The translations under genes were made by a program, and so were the position numbers. Of a stretch of DNA of 64,000 nt, positions 1 to 12,890 are shown one piece after another; the stretch's first letter is position 1; every line of letters starts with the position of its first letter. The stretch covers positions 11,428,989-11,492,988 of the forward strand of contig CM020515.1 of assembly GCA_009823395.1 (NCBI GenBank), written 5' to 3'. The notes under the pieces were generated by a model that saw only the letters and a program-made list of their open reading frames with translations, was not told where the DNA came from and searched no databases. This DNA comes from Thamnaconus septentrionalis (Eukaryota > Chordata > Actinopteri > Tetraodontiformes > Monacanthidae).

Positions 1-959
1 CATAGTAAATCAGTTAAAAGAGACCAATCGGGCTTGTAGGTTTAATCCAATCATAATAAATTCAATCCAGCCTGTCATTCTATTTCAATCCAGACAGGAA
101 GTCATTATCCCGAGTCAGTTATCTGTCTGATGCTCTCAGTGATCAGGATGCAGCTTGAGCAGCAGAGGAAGAAAAAAAAAACCACATGACCATGACTGTC
201 ATGCCTTTCCAATATCCTTGGAGCTGAGGTCAAACAAAAACATGAGCACGTTTAGAACTTACACAATACACTTTAAATCACTGCCATTGTGACCGCCCTG
301 CCAAGTCTTGTGGCTTCAAACTTCACTCAACCAAACCTTGTCGGCACACTTCCTGATTTCCATCAGGCCTGTGGGAGGAACAATGGAGGGGATCCCGGGC
401 CTCCGTTAGCACTTCTTGGGCTGCAACTCTGGTAACAATAGCAAAGCCTGACGCAAACACAGCGAGGGCAGAGGCCAATCCCACCGCATATCTAACCGAG
501 GGGAGCACTTACACAAGTGCTGCAAATGTGCCGCAATGACGCCGAGCAGATGGGTAATGCAAGGCAGCAGGGGCATTGGGTCACAGACAGTGAACAAACT
601 GTCGGTGACTCAACACAGAGAGTGGAACAAACGCCCCGGAAGGACCTCGTGTTGCCGAGCTGCAGGGACAACCGAGACAAACACATCCACGGTTCACAGG
701 ACACAAAAAGCCTTTGCCGTTAATCAAGAGATGGAACATACCGCGTTTTGGTTCCCCTTTCGCAGTTTCCATGATGACGGACATGCCATTGGCAGGGTTG
801 TGCGCGAGAGTTGCGTCGTGCGTCCTCGAGTCGACTCGCGGAGGGTTTTAGCAGCAGCTCCTCTGCCGCCTGTGCACCCTGCAATTGCGGCTGCTAGGTG
901 TGTGGTAATTGTTTTTGTCCCTTCGGCATAACGACATGACTTCTCACCGCTCGCTAGTG

Positions 960-964
<5 letters not shown>

Positions 965-1000
<36 letters not shown>
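965..1000. repeat. (CA)n microsatellite
   Basis: Uninterrupted AC dinucleotide run of about 18 units, preceded by GCGCGC. Confidence 0.95.
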
Positions 1001-1002
<2 letters not shown>

Positions 1003-4000
1003 GAATTCACATACAGCAACACACACAGACGCTGACAGTCTCTTTGACAGCTCCTTCCTCTTGACAAATGACTGTGGTGGTATGGAAATGGGCCACATTC
1101 TTCCCCTTGCAACCGGCCAGTCTGGTCTAACTGGCTCTCAGCAGTCCGCCTCCTGTCTTATCACCTCTCTGATGTACAGTTGGGGTTTTTTTCCCTGCCA
1201 TTTAAACTTCTGCTTCAGCTCTTGGTTTGGGCCTTTATGCAGACTGGCTTTGAAATCCATTCAACTTTGATGAGGAATAGTGGCTATTCCACTTTGCTTG
1301 AATGTTTGAATATCTTCACTGGTGCTACCATGAGAGTTGCTCCAAGTTCCATACAGGTATCGACACCAGTCAACAGGTCTACTTGATTGTTTTTTGAGGA
1401 ACACACACGGGCAAAAATCTCGCTTCGTGTTCTCGTGATAAGGTTCTCTCCATGTTGGAGAAGGGAAAAATTTCAATTGGACGTTGGCCTCAAAGGAAAA
1501 AACATTGCACATAAAAACAAATGAGTTGTCAATAAAACTAATTGGATTACAAAACGAATGCAAACCAAGGCACAGCCGATTTTAATTTAGTCCCTGCTGC
1601 AAATATTTAAAGAGCACCAATTTATTTCTGTTCATATTTGGCTCCACAATTAATTTTTAGTGTCTGTAATGGCTGGATAAGCATGGCTGGATAAGCAAGC
1701 TGCACAAGAAGAGCTTTTGCGCTGGGGGCTAATTTTGAATAGTAATATGTTTACATTAAAAACATGGCATGACTGATGTAATACCTGTTCCAACTTCACC
1801 TGCCAAGCTTTATTTGACTGAGCTAAATGCTACAAAAGTAAGGCCATGCTAACGGCCTCAGTTTTGCCATGTTCATTGTAGGTTCATTCAATTGTTCTTT
1901 GAGACGTGCTGTGGAGATATTACTGTTACAGAGTGCCGTGGTCGACGGCGGATTAGACTATCTTCCTCCTGATGATGCAAGAGGCACAGTCAGAGATCAC
2001 GCCCATCCTGAGTCACACTTCACAGGTCCTAAACAAATTCCAAACGCATCCATCTATTGACTGGCGTCTCATCTGGTTGGTGTTACTGTACATTTTGAAA
2101 TAACCTTCAAAAGCATATGGCAGTCCGCTGTGCAAGATATCCAAGAAGACGGTGGAATGCGCAAACTGTTCCTTCTTATCTTACACATCTTGAAAGGAGA
2201 CTCCTAATTTTGAAAACTTTTTGAAAAGGAGGTGGGTTTTAAATTGAGGCAACCCCACTGTGGATCTTTGCCGCATAGCGTCAGGATGTGACGGTCAAAT
2301 GATTTCTCTACTGGGTAACAGGATGTTTTTTAAGAGTGTGGAGTCGTCACTTGTTGCTTCACCTCTGCTCTCAGATTTCACATCCACAACACACCCCCCT
2401 TTATGAAAATTACATTACAGCGAAAAATCAGCGGTCACATCAAACACAACAGCGTCGCGTTTGATTCCTCCCTTGAAGCCAGACGGTCTCTTCAAAGAAC
2501 CCGCTTGTCTCAATCACTTATTCATGAGCAAGTTCGCCATCTGCAAATTTCACGCGCAGAGAGGAAACTGTACGCCGAGCTTCTCTTCTACAGAAAGCTT
2601 CTCCTCTTCATTCCTCTAAACCTGAACGGTGAAGAACGCGCTCTTCAATCTCTACCATCCTGCTTTTGCAACTTGCGAGTTTTACGAGACCGTCTGTTTG
2701 TTGACCATCTGTCGACTAGAGGAACATCCTGCTCCACCATTCTGTTTGGACTTCCAAAAAAGGCATTTTTTGTGCTATGATGTCCTTAAGTAGTCCACTT
2801 TTAAATCAGCAGAAAGCCTGCATGTTGCCTGCCACTTTTTAATAGACTGAGGCTAGAATATTTCTATCTTCCTATCTTTTTCCTATTCTTATCTTCCTTC
2901 TGTCCTCCTTTTCTGTCTCAAACGCACACCACTACTCACAGTCTGATCTGGTCAACGGCTTTCCTAATGGACCATCAACTCAGCTGTTATATGATGAGGA
3001 GGCCACACTGAGTCTTCAGATTTTATTCCTCCGGGCTGGGTTCAAGGTCTGATCCGCTGACTTGGTGTTCACAATCATAAAACCAGCCTCATTATCAACG
3101 GCTGATCTTTACCCATTAAAAGAAAGTATTCTAAGACGCCGCCATGCAAAGTAATGAGCAGGCATCTTTTCAAACGGCCCAACCCCGCGCCCACTGGAGC
3201 TTTCTCATACATGTTCTGACCTGGTTTGACAGAAGCGGTTTCCCCACTGCGAAAAATGATTCACGCGGGCAGCAGGTTTAGGTTGCACTTGTCTGTTACT
3301 GTTAGAATAAAGCAACTGCTTGGAAATCGTTATCTGGACAATGTCCATTTTGTGGTTTTACCGAGACCAACTTCCTGTACAATTAGTATCTCAATTCTTC
3401 AGAAATCGGAAGTGCAGGTTCTAGCAGAGCCTTTTTGAACTTTACTGGATGAACGATTGATCATGGTCAGAAGTAAAACAGCTTTGTAGAATACACATAA
3501 AGAGTGGAGGAAGAGTCAGGAAGATGGGCAAATCATACAGGATTTAAACAGAACAGCAGAAAAGAGAAGAGGCAGAGGAAGAAGGGGGTGGAGAAAGAAT
3601 TTCGTATTACACAGAATACTGGTGGGTGTTTGAGGTCAGACTGTCGCTCTGATCCAGATTCTTTGTAAAAGGGTTTTCCAGATAAAGAACTTTTATACAG
3701 AAGCACCCTTTGTTAACTTGAACTGCATCAGACTTTTTTACATTTGGACACATATATTGTATATAATCCTCATCTGAAACCCGATGACTCTGTAATACAT
3801 TCAAAAGCTGGATTTTGCAGGGAGGATGGTTCTCATGGCGTTCAGATAGCCGTAATTTTTGTGGGATACGGTGATGCAATTATAAAGTTGGTTGAGAAAC
3901 CATCAGAACAAAACACGCTGTTGCATCAACATGCTGTCAACACTCGTGAATCTGTGCATCGTGTTTGCAGAAGCCAAAAACTTAAAGTGACAACAAAGTT

Positions 4001-4736
4001 GGCAAACATTCCATGATGAAATTCCTTCAGTAGAGCAGGCAAAAGAAGCAAAGAATGGCATTTTCTTATTCCTAGAGAGTTACATGTGTTATAATGTTGT
4101 AAAGTGAATTTATCATATGTGATGGAAGTTTTTAAAGTGTGCCACAATTTGAACTCTGAAAATACCCATCTCCTTACCTCAGCTCCTTCAGACTTCTTCT
4201 GCCGGAAAATTTGTTACTGCAGGTTTGACAAAATTTAAAAGTCTATATGAAGCCTGAAAAACACAATCTAGCAGCTAGCGTTTGAAGGAGCAACAAGTTT
4301 CCAAAAACCTCCCTGTTTCAGCACGCACTCTTGCCAGAGGCAATATGAGTCTCTCATTGTATAATTACAAATTACAACATGTATTAATTCCCCATTCAAT
4401 CCAGCATAATTATAGGCTGCAGTTACAAGACAAAGATAAATAACTCATGAGAAAACTCCTTCCAATCAGTTGCGTCTCCCAGAGGGCTGTCCTTGAATGA
4501 CTCATTTGTTATTTTGGACAGATATTAGCATCACTTCATTCTGGTCACGTCACGTTGACGAGAGAGGCCTTAGCCACCGTGCAGGGGCTCCGTGGGTGAC
4601 GGGAATTGTGTTGGACAGAGGTCAACCAGGAGATCAAAGACATGTGTGAGGGAACCTGCAGTCAGCAGCCACCAGACATCACTCATCCTCTGACATGCCC
4701 TCAGGCATCAGGTGATGGTGCACCAGTGCCATGGTG

Positions 4737-4760
4737 CGTGTGTGTGTGTGTGTGTGTGTG
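4737..4760. repeat. (TG)n microsatellite
   Basis: Dinucleotide TG run, about 12 units, 100 bp upstream of a second, longer one. Confidence 0.9.
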
Positions 4761-4859
4761 AGTGTCTTCACATTGTCATGACCCACTCAGTGCCACATGA
4801 GCTTGTCAATGATGGCCAATCAGCATCTGCATAATTCCGAGGTGTGACAACGTGGGAAG

Positions 4860-4862
<3 letters not shown>

Positions 4863-4916
<54 letters not shown>
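4863..4916. repeat. (GT)n microsatellite
   Basis: Uninterrupted GT run of about 27 units. It produces the Cys-Val and Thr-His artefact frames on both strands. Confidence 0.95.
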
Positions 4917-4917
<1 letters not shown>

Positions 4918-6086
4918 GGCCTTGAGGGTTATTTTGGAACTTGTCACCCTGACCTGCACCAGTCACGGTCGCCCTCTCTGTTATATTCCAGTCCCCATTA
5001 TAGCAACTGGAGCCTTTTCAGCTCCAAAAACAATTTCAATTCAAGGGTCGGGGGCAAAGGAAACAAGCTGAAAAAGAACGGCGGCGAAAACGGGCGACAC
5101 ATCCTGCCATAAATCACATGACACCAAGTCCAATGTCAGGAAACAAAAAAAGGCAGCATACCAGTCTTTTAATTTCTTCTTTGTTGCGATTCTGTTTAAA
5201 TGTGCTCTGTGTGTGTGTGCTCGCTGGCGCTCCTGCAGGGAAGTGACAGCCAGCAGCCTCTGACCTATAATCCACTAACTGTCATCCACATCCTTTGCCA
5301 CTTGATCTTCCCCCATTTGGGAGCGTTCGCCATCCCCACTGCTAATCCTCCGTATAAAGAGATACGCGTTTCCGTGCACGCACACGCGCGCGCACAAACA
5401 CGTGAGCGAGGGGATGGAAGCGGAGAAACGTGAGGGATACACGCACGCACAAACACACACACAGCTGGGCCGAGCCTTGCACCACTAACCTACTTCGCGC
5501 TGCAACATCCGCCTCCCCATCAGTCTTCCTTTGGATCCACGCCGAACGTATACATACCGGCTCACTGTGCAAACACACTGACACACTCACACACATTCAG
5601 ACAGGTTGGTGTGCTGTCACGCAGCCATCCCACTGCGCCTTTTTTCGCCGAAGCCTTTTTTTTCCCCCCTCTGTGACCAAAAAAAAAAAAAGAAAAAAAA
5701 AGCAGAGGCTGCATGCAGACCTCAGCCCTTCTCCATCGGCACCGGCGGCGCAGTCACAGCTCGTCCTTGCTCTCACGTGAATAAAACCAGAATGCATTTT
5801 GCATGATGCAGCAGCATCTTAGCAAAAAAGGACTTAAAAAAAAAAAGAGAGGGGGATAAGGAGGCTGGTGGGGGAGGGGGAAGGGGGGAAAGGTGGCAAT
5901 GTGCCCATTTTGCAGAGAAAAAAAAGTCGTTCTGGCAAAAAGATAGAGGATGTGCTGCGGCAGTTTACTGACACATTGACCTCACTGAGTGAGTCCCCGA
6001 GTGTTACAAATCTTTTTTTCTTCAAAGCCAAGGCTGCAGGCTGCCCACATGCTCTCTCACTCTCTCTCTTTATCTCACACACGCAC

Positions 6087-6108
6087 AGAGAGAGAGAGAG
6101 AGAGAGAG
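6087..6108. repeat. (AG)n microsatellite
   Basis: AG dinucleotide run next to a CT-rich and CA-rich stretch. Confidence 0.9.
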
Positions 6109-7878
6109 GGAACACAGCAGGGAAAATGAGCTGACATTTCATTGATTAAACAGTCTGTCTCTCACAAGAACAAATTGGATAAAAGCGAAGCTTCCCCGTG
6201 TTCAGAACGACGATGATATCAACTGCCTGATCTAAAATGGAGTTTTTAGACAGAGAAACCTCCCCCCAACCCCCCAAAAAAATATTTAATTTTGGGATCC
6301 CTGTTGCATAAGGAGGCTGTGTGCACCAGCATGGTTCAAGGTGGAGACCAGGGATGTGGGTGTTGTGTTTCCAGGGAGCAAGGCACTGGATGTACTGGGA
6401 TTTAAAGCGGGGGATACACCTTTTTCCTGCACCTTCAGCAGGTCAAACAATCACACAATTACATAATTGTTCCAGCCCGGCCTCTTCCTGTACGGTGCGC
6501 TTTTGCTATGGCTTTCTCTTCCTTTTTCAAGAGACCCGAACTCGCACCCACACACACAGTGAAAGCCATGTGGTCAAACCAAGGACCAGGTGGTTCAGGA
6601 TGTTCTTAGCTTGAAATTCACTTCAGGACTCCAGATCTGTCATTTCTCTCCATTTTGTCTTCTCAGAAGGGCAAAAAAGAAGAGCGTGTCTCACGTCCCT
6701 TCCTTTCACGAGTCCCTTGACGGGCCAAATTCTTCACACAGCCATACATAAGATAAAAAGGGGGGCTCACAAACTTCTTTGAAAACTCTCCCCAGCGAAC
6801 TCTTGCTCCAAGAATATAAACTGTTTCTGAGCAGAAATCCCAAAAAGTTTGCACTTTTACTTCACAAATACTTGTTAACAGCAAGTCAGTGCATTTTAGG
6901 CATGTGTAAGTGGTGCAGACGACCTACTCAAGTGCAAAGAGGCAACAGAACAGGGAAGAAACCTGCCCAAGTTATTAGGCACAGTGTAGCAGTGAAGTGT
7001 CCTTAATAAAGCCACCAGCTCTGCCCCAGCGCCTGCCTGCTGTGTTTAACCTAAACTACCAGTTGGCCGTCAAGTGTTAAACGTTCAAAACACATGCAGG
7101 CTGACTTTTGCTCTGTATATATTAAGGTCGCCTCCTATTCACGAACCGGATGTCTTCTTTTATCTCCTCACCATCTTCTCAAAGTAGCCACTGAACCGCA
7201 GTTAGTCGGGGCCACTGATGCGCGGTTGAGCCGCGACTGAAGAGAAAACAAAACACTTTAAACTGAGGTGAGTCACACAGGCGAGGGGGAGACAAGAGGC
7301 TTCTCTCTCTCTTTTTTTTTTGTAAGTGCGCGACGTGCGAAAGCAAGGCGGAAATCACAATGCACAAAGCAGCAACAAAAAAAAAAAAGGGAAAGTAAAA
7401 CAGACGCTTGCGCATTCTGATGACTTGCAGTCCTGGCTGAAGTGAAGTAGCTCCTGAGCTTTGGGTGCCACAGAACCTCCACAAACACCTGACGGTGCAG
7501 CACTATCATTAGCCAGCGCTAAAGGCTCAAATCAGCCACCACTTTCGAGGCAGGCCTGCACATTACGCAAACTTGCACCTTGGTTTTTTTTCTTTGCCGA
7601 GTTATTTCAAGTCGGCCGGAACTCCAGAGCTCGCTCTCTCCGGCGCTCCCCGGCTGCCCGCGGGACCTCTGGGGTCCCTCGCAGTCGAGTCGGCTGCACG
7701 CAGACCCTCGCCGGCCCGTGGGGTTCCAAGTAAACATCCACAGCCCACCGCATTCCTGAGAGCCACAAGTTGTGCGCCGCAGGTTAACCAGATGACAGGG
7801 AGGACATTCAATGAGGTCCAAATCATCCGTGAAGACATTGGGGCGGCTTCCTCTCGTAGCTGCTCGACAGTGCATGGG

Positions 7879-7882
<4 letters not shown>

Positions 7883-7909
<27 letters not shown>
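7883..7909. repeat. (GT)n microsatellite
   Basis: GT dinucleotide run of about 13 units. Confidence 0.9.
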
Positions 7910-8029
7910 CGAAAGACAGCTGTGAATCTACTTCCAAAGAAACAAAAACCCTAAACCAGCAGGAAGTAGCTGCTTCAGTTCAGCAGCCAGCAGAAGGGAA
8001 TGGCTGAGAGCTCTCACAGCCACGCCCTC

Positions 8030-8032
<3 letters not shown>

Positions 8033-8101
<69 letters not shown>
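8033..8101. repeat. Long (TG)n microsatellite
   Basis: The longest perfect dinucleotide tract in the window, about 34 TG units with no interruption. It is likely to be length-polymorphic. Confidence 0.97.
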
Positions 8102-8104
<3 letters not shown>

Positions 8105-9598
8105 ACCCCTCTTCTCGCCAGAGTTGGGCTTCAGCATGCGTTAAACCCCTCACGCCACAAACTCCGTCCCACCCGTACACACTGCCGCGCAAACCTGCCA
8201 AGGCTTTAAAAGCCGGTTTTGACAGAGTGTGAAAAGCGAGGCCCGGAGCCAGAGCGCGCCAGAGGCCGGCGGGCAGCGCCAGCACAGGCGCACTGATTCA
8301 TAGCACAGGGCCGTCTGACACCAGGTCTCCCATGAATAGAAATACACTCTGCAGAGAAGAAGCTGGAGTTACTGTAAGTGTGCAGTTTTACGGTCTGTCC
8401 AAGTCGGTCATGCAGAGTGAGGGTGCGCACAAGGGAGCCTACAGTCTGTCGGACGGACTCGGCCGCGAGCTCCGGAGCTTCGCCGGCTCACGTTAACCCG
8501 CTGTCACCGGGTGAGCGTTTGGCAGAGGGTTTGCCGCGGACTCTCCTTCACTGAGAGTTGAAGCGAGTTCCAGCCAATTACAGTTGCAGGAAAGTGAGAT
8601 GAGAGAGTACAACAACAGGAGACCGGGAGAGAGAGGGGAGGGACCGGGCGGACGACCAAGACACTGTGGTGCTTCTGGTTACAATCATGGTCACAGCGTG
8701 ACAATTTTCATGAGATGATGAAGAGCCCATCAAGCAAACTAAATTTCTATCTACTTCACTTGACATATTCCACTGATTTATGTGAGAATTGTTTCGCACA
8801 ATTGCATGGGAAACACCTCCTATGAGACTTTTTAGGCTGACTGGGTGGAACTTCTGTCAAACAGGTCAATCACGTTCCTCTACCAGATCTACCAGGGAAG
8901 ATGTGAAGACCCTGCCAGTCGCTTGCAATTATTTCTGCTCAAAGAGACGCAGACTGTCCCCCTCCAAGCCCTGACTTCCTAACGGCTCCTATCATTTCCT
9001 CGCGCCTTTACCCAGAGGTGAACGTTCTTCAACTTGACACCTCGGTATCGCACTCGGCCAATGGCTTTCGCCGCCCTCGCTCTATTTTCAGCCAGGCTGT
9101 CAGATTCAAAAGTTCATCCACCAACCGGGCGCCATTTGGCGGTCGGTGGTGGCGATCAGACTCACGCCGTCGCTGTCGCTCGTTATCTGACTTCCTGCTA
9201 ACAGCTCCGCCGCTCGAGGGGCCCTAGTGTGTGGGCTGCTTAATAGATGTAATAAAGAGTGTGGCAATTTGTGGTAATAATGTTGCCAACTGTTCCCGCG
9301 TACAAAAAAAAACAAAAACACCAGAACCAACAAAAAAAAAAGAGGGAGTATGCCTATCCTGAGGCGCACGAGAGATTGCGCTGTAAATTACACCTGCCCG
9401 TACGTGCACGGGCACACACACACACATATACAAGCACGACATGCAGGTCCATCGATCCATCTTTTCTTCTTCACTGCACACACATCCACTGGTGGGACAC
9501 GGGGGGGTCGGGATACTGAACTTGTGAGTCTCAGCGTGCAAACGCAACAACTATGCGAGTATGAGTGCACGAGCGTGATACGTCTGCATGTTGCATCG

Positions 9599-9622
9599 TG
9601 TGTGTGTGTGTGTGTGTGTGTG
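9599..9622. repeat. (TG)n microsatellite
   Basis: TG dinucleotide run of about 12 units. Confidence 0.9.
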
Positions 9623-10953
9623 TCCATGTGCTTCTGGCTCTTGTCAGCTATCCCTCGCCGGCACCGCAGCTCCATATGCCACCACTGGGGTCCAGTGCCG
9701 GCCCTGTGCACAGCACAATGACAGCTTTATGCCTGCGCAGGGTACTTTAAATACTCCGGCAAATAGTCACGTCCTGCAGCTCAGGGGGGGCTTGAGGGTC
9801 CTGCATACCGCGGGCGCACAGATGTGTGACGGCGGCAGCCACGACGGTTCTCTAATGCAGGTTTAGATGTTTTTGTTGTGTCTGGGACTTCAGAATGAGT
9901 TTGATGACAAACTGAGCAAAACAACTGTATGAAATGTTTAAAGGGTGAAAACTTAAACAACAGCAAAAGACTTGCATTGGTCCATTGTTGCATAGTTATC
10001 AGCAGGTTTCCCCATTAAAAATATGTATATGTGTATATATCCATGACAAGGGCGTTGTAACTGGAAGGGATACCAGGCGATTATCTGGGGGCCCCTAACT
10101 CAGATAATTGCACCCTAAACATTACTAATTATACACAGCAACAACAACAACATGGAATCTGTTGGAACTCTTAGCATACAAGAGACTACAATAACTCTGG
10201 ATCCATGCGCTCCTTTTCGTAACAGTCCGTACTATATATGCACTGTAGAACTTCCCCAGGCTATTTACAGCCACTCAGTATCCATTGTTATGTTTCTACG
10301 CAAATTGAGTATTCAAAACTCACACTTCCAGACACACCTACACAACATCAACATGAATCTGTTTGCTCTCGTATTTACACTCCACTCAAGAGTCCCTCGG
10401 CTGTTTGCAGGAGATTTGTGAATCCTTCTTTTACAGTTTTTCCTCAAAACAAACATTTATTTATTTAATTTAGTATTCATTTATTTTTGCCCTGTCTGCA
10501 GCCTGTCGGACTGTGGGGACCTGTTGGTCCAGACAGCTGGCTGGCTGCAGATGGGGACGAACACCAGAGTGCAGTCAAGGTAAAAGTTCCCACCGAGTCC
10601 CGACCATCACTTCGCCGTGAATGTAGGTCAGTATTCCACGGTGCGACTTCATCTACGGTAAAGGTAACTTCGTGTGAGCGTGGGATATGCGATCGTGGAC
10701 AGGTGGGATGAGCGTGAACGCGCCTCGGATGAGGCTGCTGATGATGGTGGTGTTGCGATCCCGTTTCCTCATTTGCTGCTGTTTGCGCCGTTCGATCAAA
10801 AAAACAAATGAATAAAAAAAAAGACACCCGGTTTGACAACACCAGGGGCGCGTGTGTCCGGACTGATCTGACGCCGGAGGGACGACACTTCGAGCGGCCT
10901 GGAACGCGAAGAACACCCCACACACACACACACACCACCACCACCCGCCTTAC

Positions 10954-10972
10954 CTTGGTTGTCCTCGTCCAT
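10954..10972 (-). CDS. Candidate first coding exon of an unidentified gene (partial)
   Basis: On the minus strand an ATG in a strong Kozak context (CACCATGG) opens a short frame, Met-Asp-Glu-Asp-Asn-Gln plus one base. It is followed immediately by a consensus splice donor (GTAAGG). Upstream (11.0–11.4 kb) the DNA is GC- and CpG-rich, as expected of a promoter. The frame also reads open further upstream, so the start choice rests only on the Kozak context. I found no second exon in the 10.9 kb to the left, so the gene would need a first intron longer than that and leave the window. I do not recognise the peptide. It could equally be a non-coding first exon or chance. Confidence 0.3.
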
Positions 10973-11566
10973 GGTGCCGATCCGGATCGTTCGAGCTGCG
11001 GGCACAAACTTCCGCTGTTCAGCCACAGATAAATAAATAAAAAATGGAATAATTTAAAAAATAAAAATAAATGTCTAGTTTAAAGGCGACGCGCGTCCTA
11101 ATTTCCAGGGCGCACAGGTAGTGTCACGGGCAGCTGCCTCTTCTTTTCGGGGGGAGATGTCGTGGCCATTGACGCGTGTCGGCCTCTCCTCCGGTGACGG
11201 TGCGCGGCGGGGATGTGTGCCGGTGAGGTGGCAGCGGCGTCTTTTCGCCCGCAGTGGCCGAGCGTGAGATCGTTGCCGCTTCTAAATACGCCTTCACTCC
11301 ACTAGTATCTGGAGAGTAGTTGACGGCGCTGCGTTCACGGCACTGCAAACGCCAGAAGCGCACGGTCGCTTTACAAAATAAAAGGGCAGAGCCTGTTACG
11401 CAGCGACGATTTTTTTATTTTGAAGGCCAAACAGGAAATAGCGTGGGAGCGTTGGACTCCGAAAGGGCTGTGGGTTGTTAATCCGGCGCGTCAGCGTGCA
11501 TCATTGATCGTCACGTGACTCCAGGCAATAATGATATTAGACTCAAAGAAGCAGAATACACAAGGG

Positions 11567-11691
11567 CTTCCTCATGGGCTAGAAGCCCCAAATTTGACGT
11601 GGCTGTGTCTTGAGGGATCCCGATGAACCTGCAAGTGGCCCCATGTCTCTAGGACAAAGTTGACTTTTCACCCCAGAGACTTGCATTAGGC
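11567..11691 (+). repeat. Dispersed ~125-bp repeat unit, single copy
   Basis: Begins near TCCTCATGGGCTAGAAGCC and ends near ACTTGCATTAGG. Two near-identical copies lie about 48 kb away at 59162–59282 and 59350–59479. I see no flanking terminal inverted repeats here, so this copy is not inside the hAT element that holds the other two. Confidence 0.8.
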
Positions 11692-12566
11692 TGAACCAAT
11701 AAGAGCACATGAGTCAGCTTTTTCCAAATTCAGGCAACTGAATCACTGTCACTGAATCGTTCTGGGTGGTTTTCAAGGTTCTAAAGAGTTAATACTTGTG
11801 TTACTAGCCATGCTCTGGCTAGTGTCCAGAGCATGGAGAAGGTAGAAGGTGAAGTGTTGTTGTTACAGCTCTATCAACGCAAAAAGAGAAAAGAATGTGC
11901 TTGAGAATTGTGCAAGGGCTAAAGTGTTGAGAAATGAAAGATAAATCTAAAGGATCCTCGCAGATTAAAATAGCTTGCTGTTGCATCACTGTCCGCCAAG
12001 TATAGCTGCAAATACAAAAAAATATTAGATTGTCTAGACTAGAACTTTAGACTATGAGGACACAGGACTCTTACATAAGCAGGCACAGCCAAATAGACAC
12101 ATGCACAAAGAAAGAGAGGGAGAGGAAGGGAGAGCTAGGTAGAGGTTGTTTCTGCGCACACATGGCTTTAATTACGGCATTCCTGCCTCCGCAAAGAAGG
12201 AGGGAGTCTCACTTCCTGTGAGAATTACTCCAATGGTCAAGCATGAACAGATGTTTTAATGTATTCAGTCACTTGTTTATCCGTAGGTGTCTCTTTTGGA
12301 CAAATGGTTCTCAGCCCTCCCTTCTAAACACCAGACACAACACCATTGGTCCTCCTCTTTTAGCCTCTCATTGCACAAGGCTTCTGAGTGTCTTTTATCA
12401 AGGCCAGTGTACTTTTCCATGCTGAACTTTGCTGGGGGTGCAACAGATCATTGAACGATAAAACCAGGAACAACAAATTGATCAAGAGGGCTGTATCGGT
12501 GATGGGCCGTGTCCCAGAGTCTCTTGGGGTCTTCATGGAAAAAATAGCTAAATCAAGTAAAGTCAA

Positions 12567-12890
12567 ATGGACCCCAACCTTTTTAGCACCACAGCCCGGT
12601 TTAATGTCAGACAATATTTTCACGGACCGGCATGAAAACTGTGGTATTTTCTAAATATAATAATAAACGTGAATCCACTGTGTACACATTTGGAACTTTA
12701 TTAGCATTAGCGTTAGATGGACGTAACGGAGAGAATTCGGTAATTTTTCAAAATAAAATTGTTCAGACTCAGATAATGAATGAAACAGAATTCATTGAAC
12801 GGAAGTTAATTATTCATTCTTTCTGGCCCGGTACCAAATGACCCACGGACCGGCACCGGTCCGCGGCCCGGGGGTTGGGGACCGCTGCTT
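12567..12890. mobile_element. hAT-type MITE
   Basis: One end reads GGACCCCAACCTTTTTAGCACC and the other reads CGGGGGTTGGGGACCGC. These are inverted terminal repeats of the GGTCCCCAACC type, with internal 'cacggaccgg' motifs at both ends. This is a common non-autonomous hAT layout in vertebrates. It has no transposase frame and the left terminus is eroded. Confidence 0.75.

Larger units (their letters stand above)
1..10953. other. Non-coding, microsatellite-rich stretch
   Basis: I see no coding exon with convincing splice sites or recognisable protein similarity here. Long (CA/TG)n tracts, GA tracts and A/T homopolymers account for most long open frames (runs of Cys-Val or Thr-His). If the candidate first exon at 10954–10972 (minus strand) is real, this whole stretch would be part of its first intron. 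GC-rich, CpG-containing segments at about 7.6–7.75 kb and 8.2–8.5 kb could be regulatory, but I see no core promoter motif that proves it. Confidence 0.6.

Noticed and set aside
4852..5112. Cys-Val and Thr-His repeat proteins around the microsatellites
   Set aside because: Direct translations of (TG)n/(CA)n tracts. The same artefact recurs at 8 kb, 9.6 kb and elsewhere.
10477..11007. 176-codon open frame on the minus strand
   Set aside because: Contains a Val/Cys run from a (CA)n repeat and no domain. It reads through the better-supported donor at 10953.
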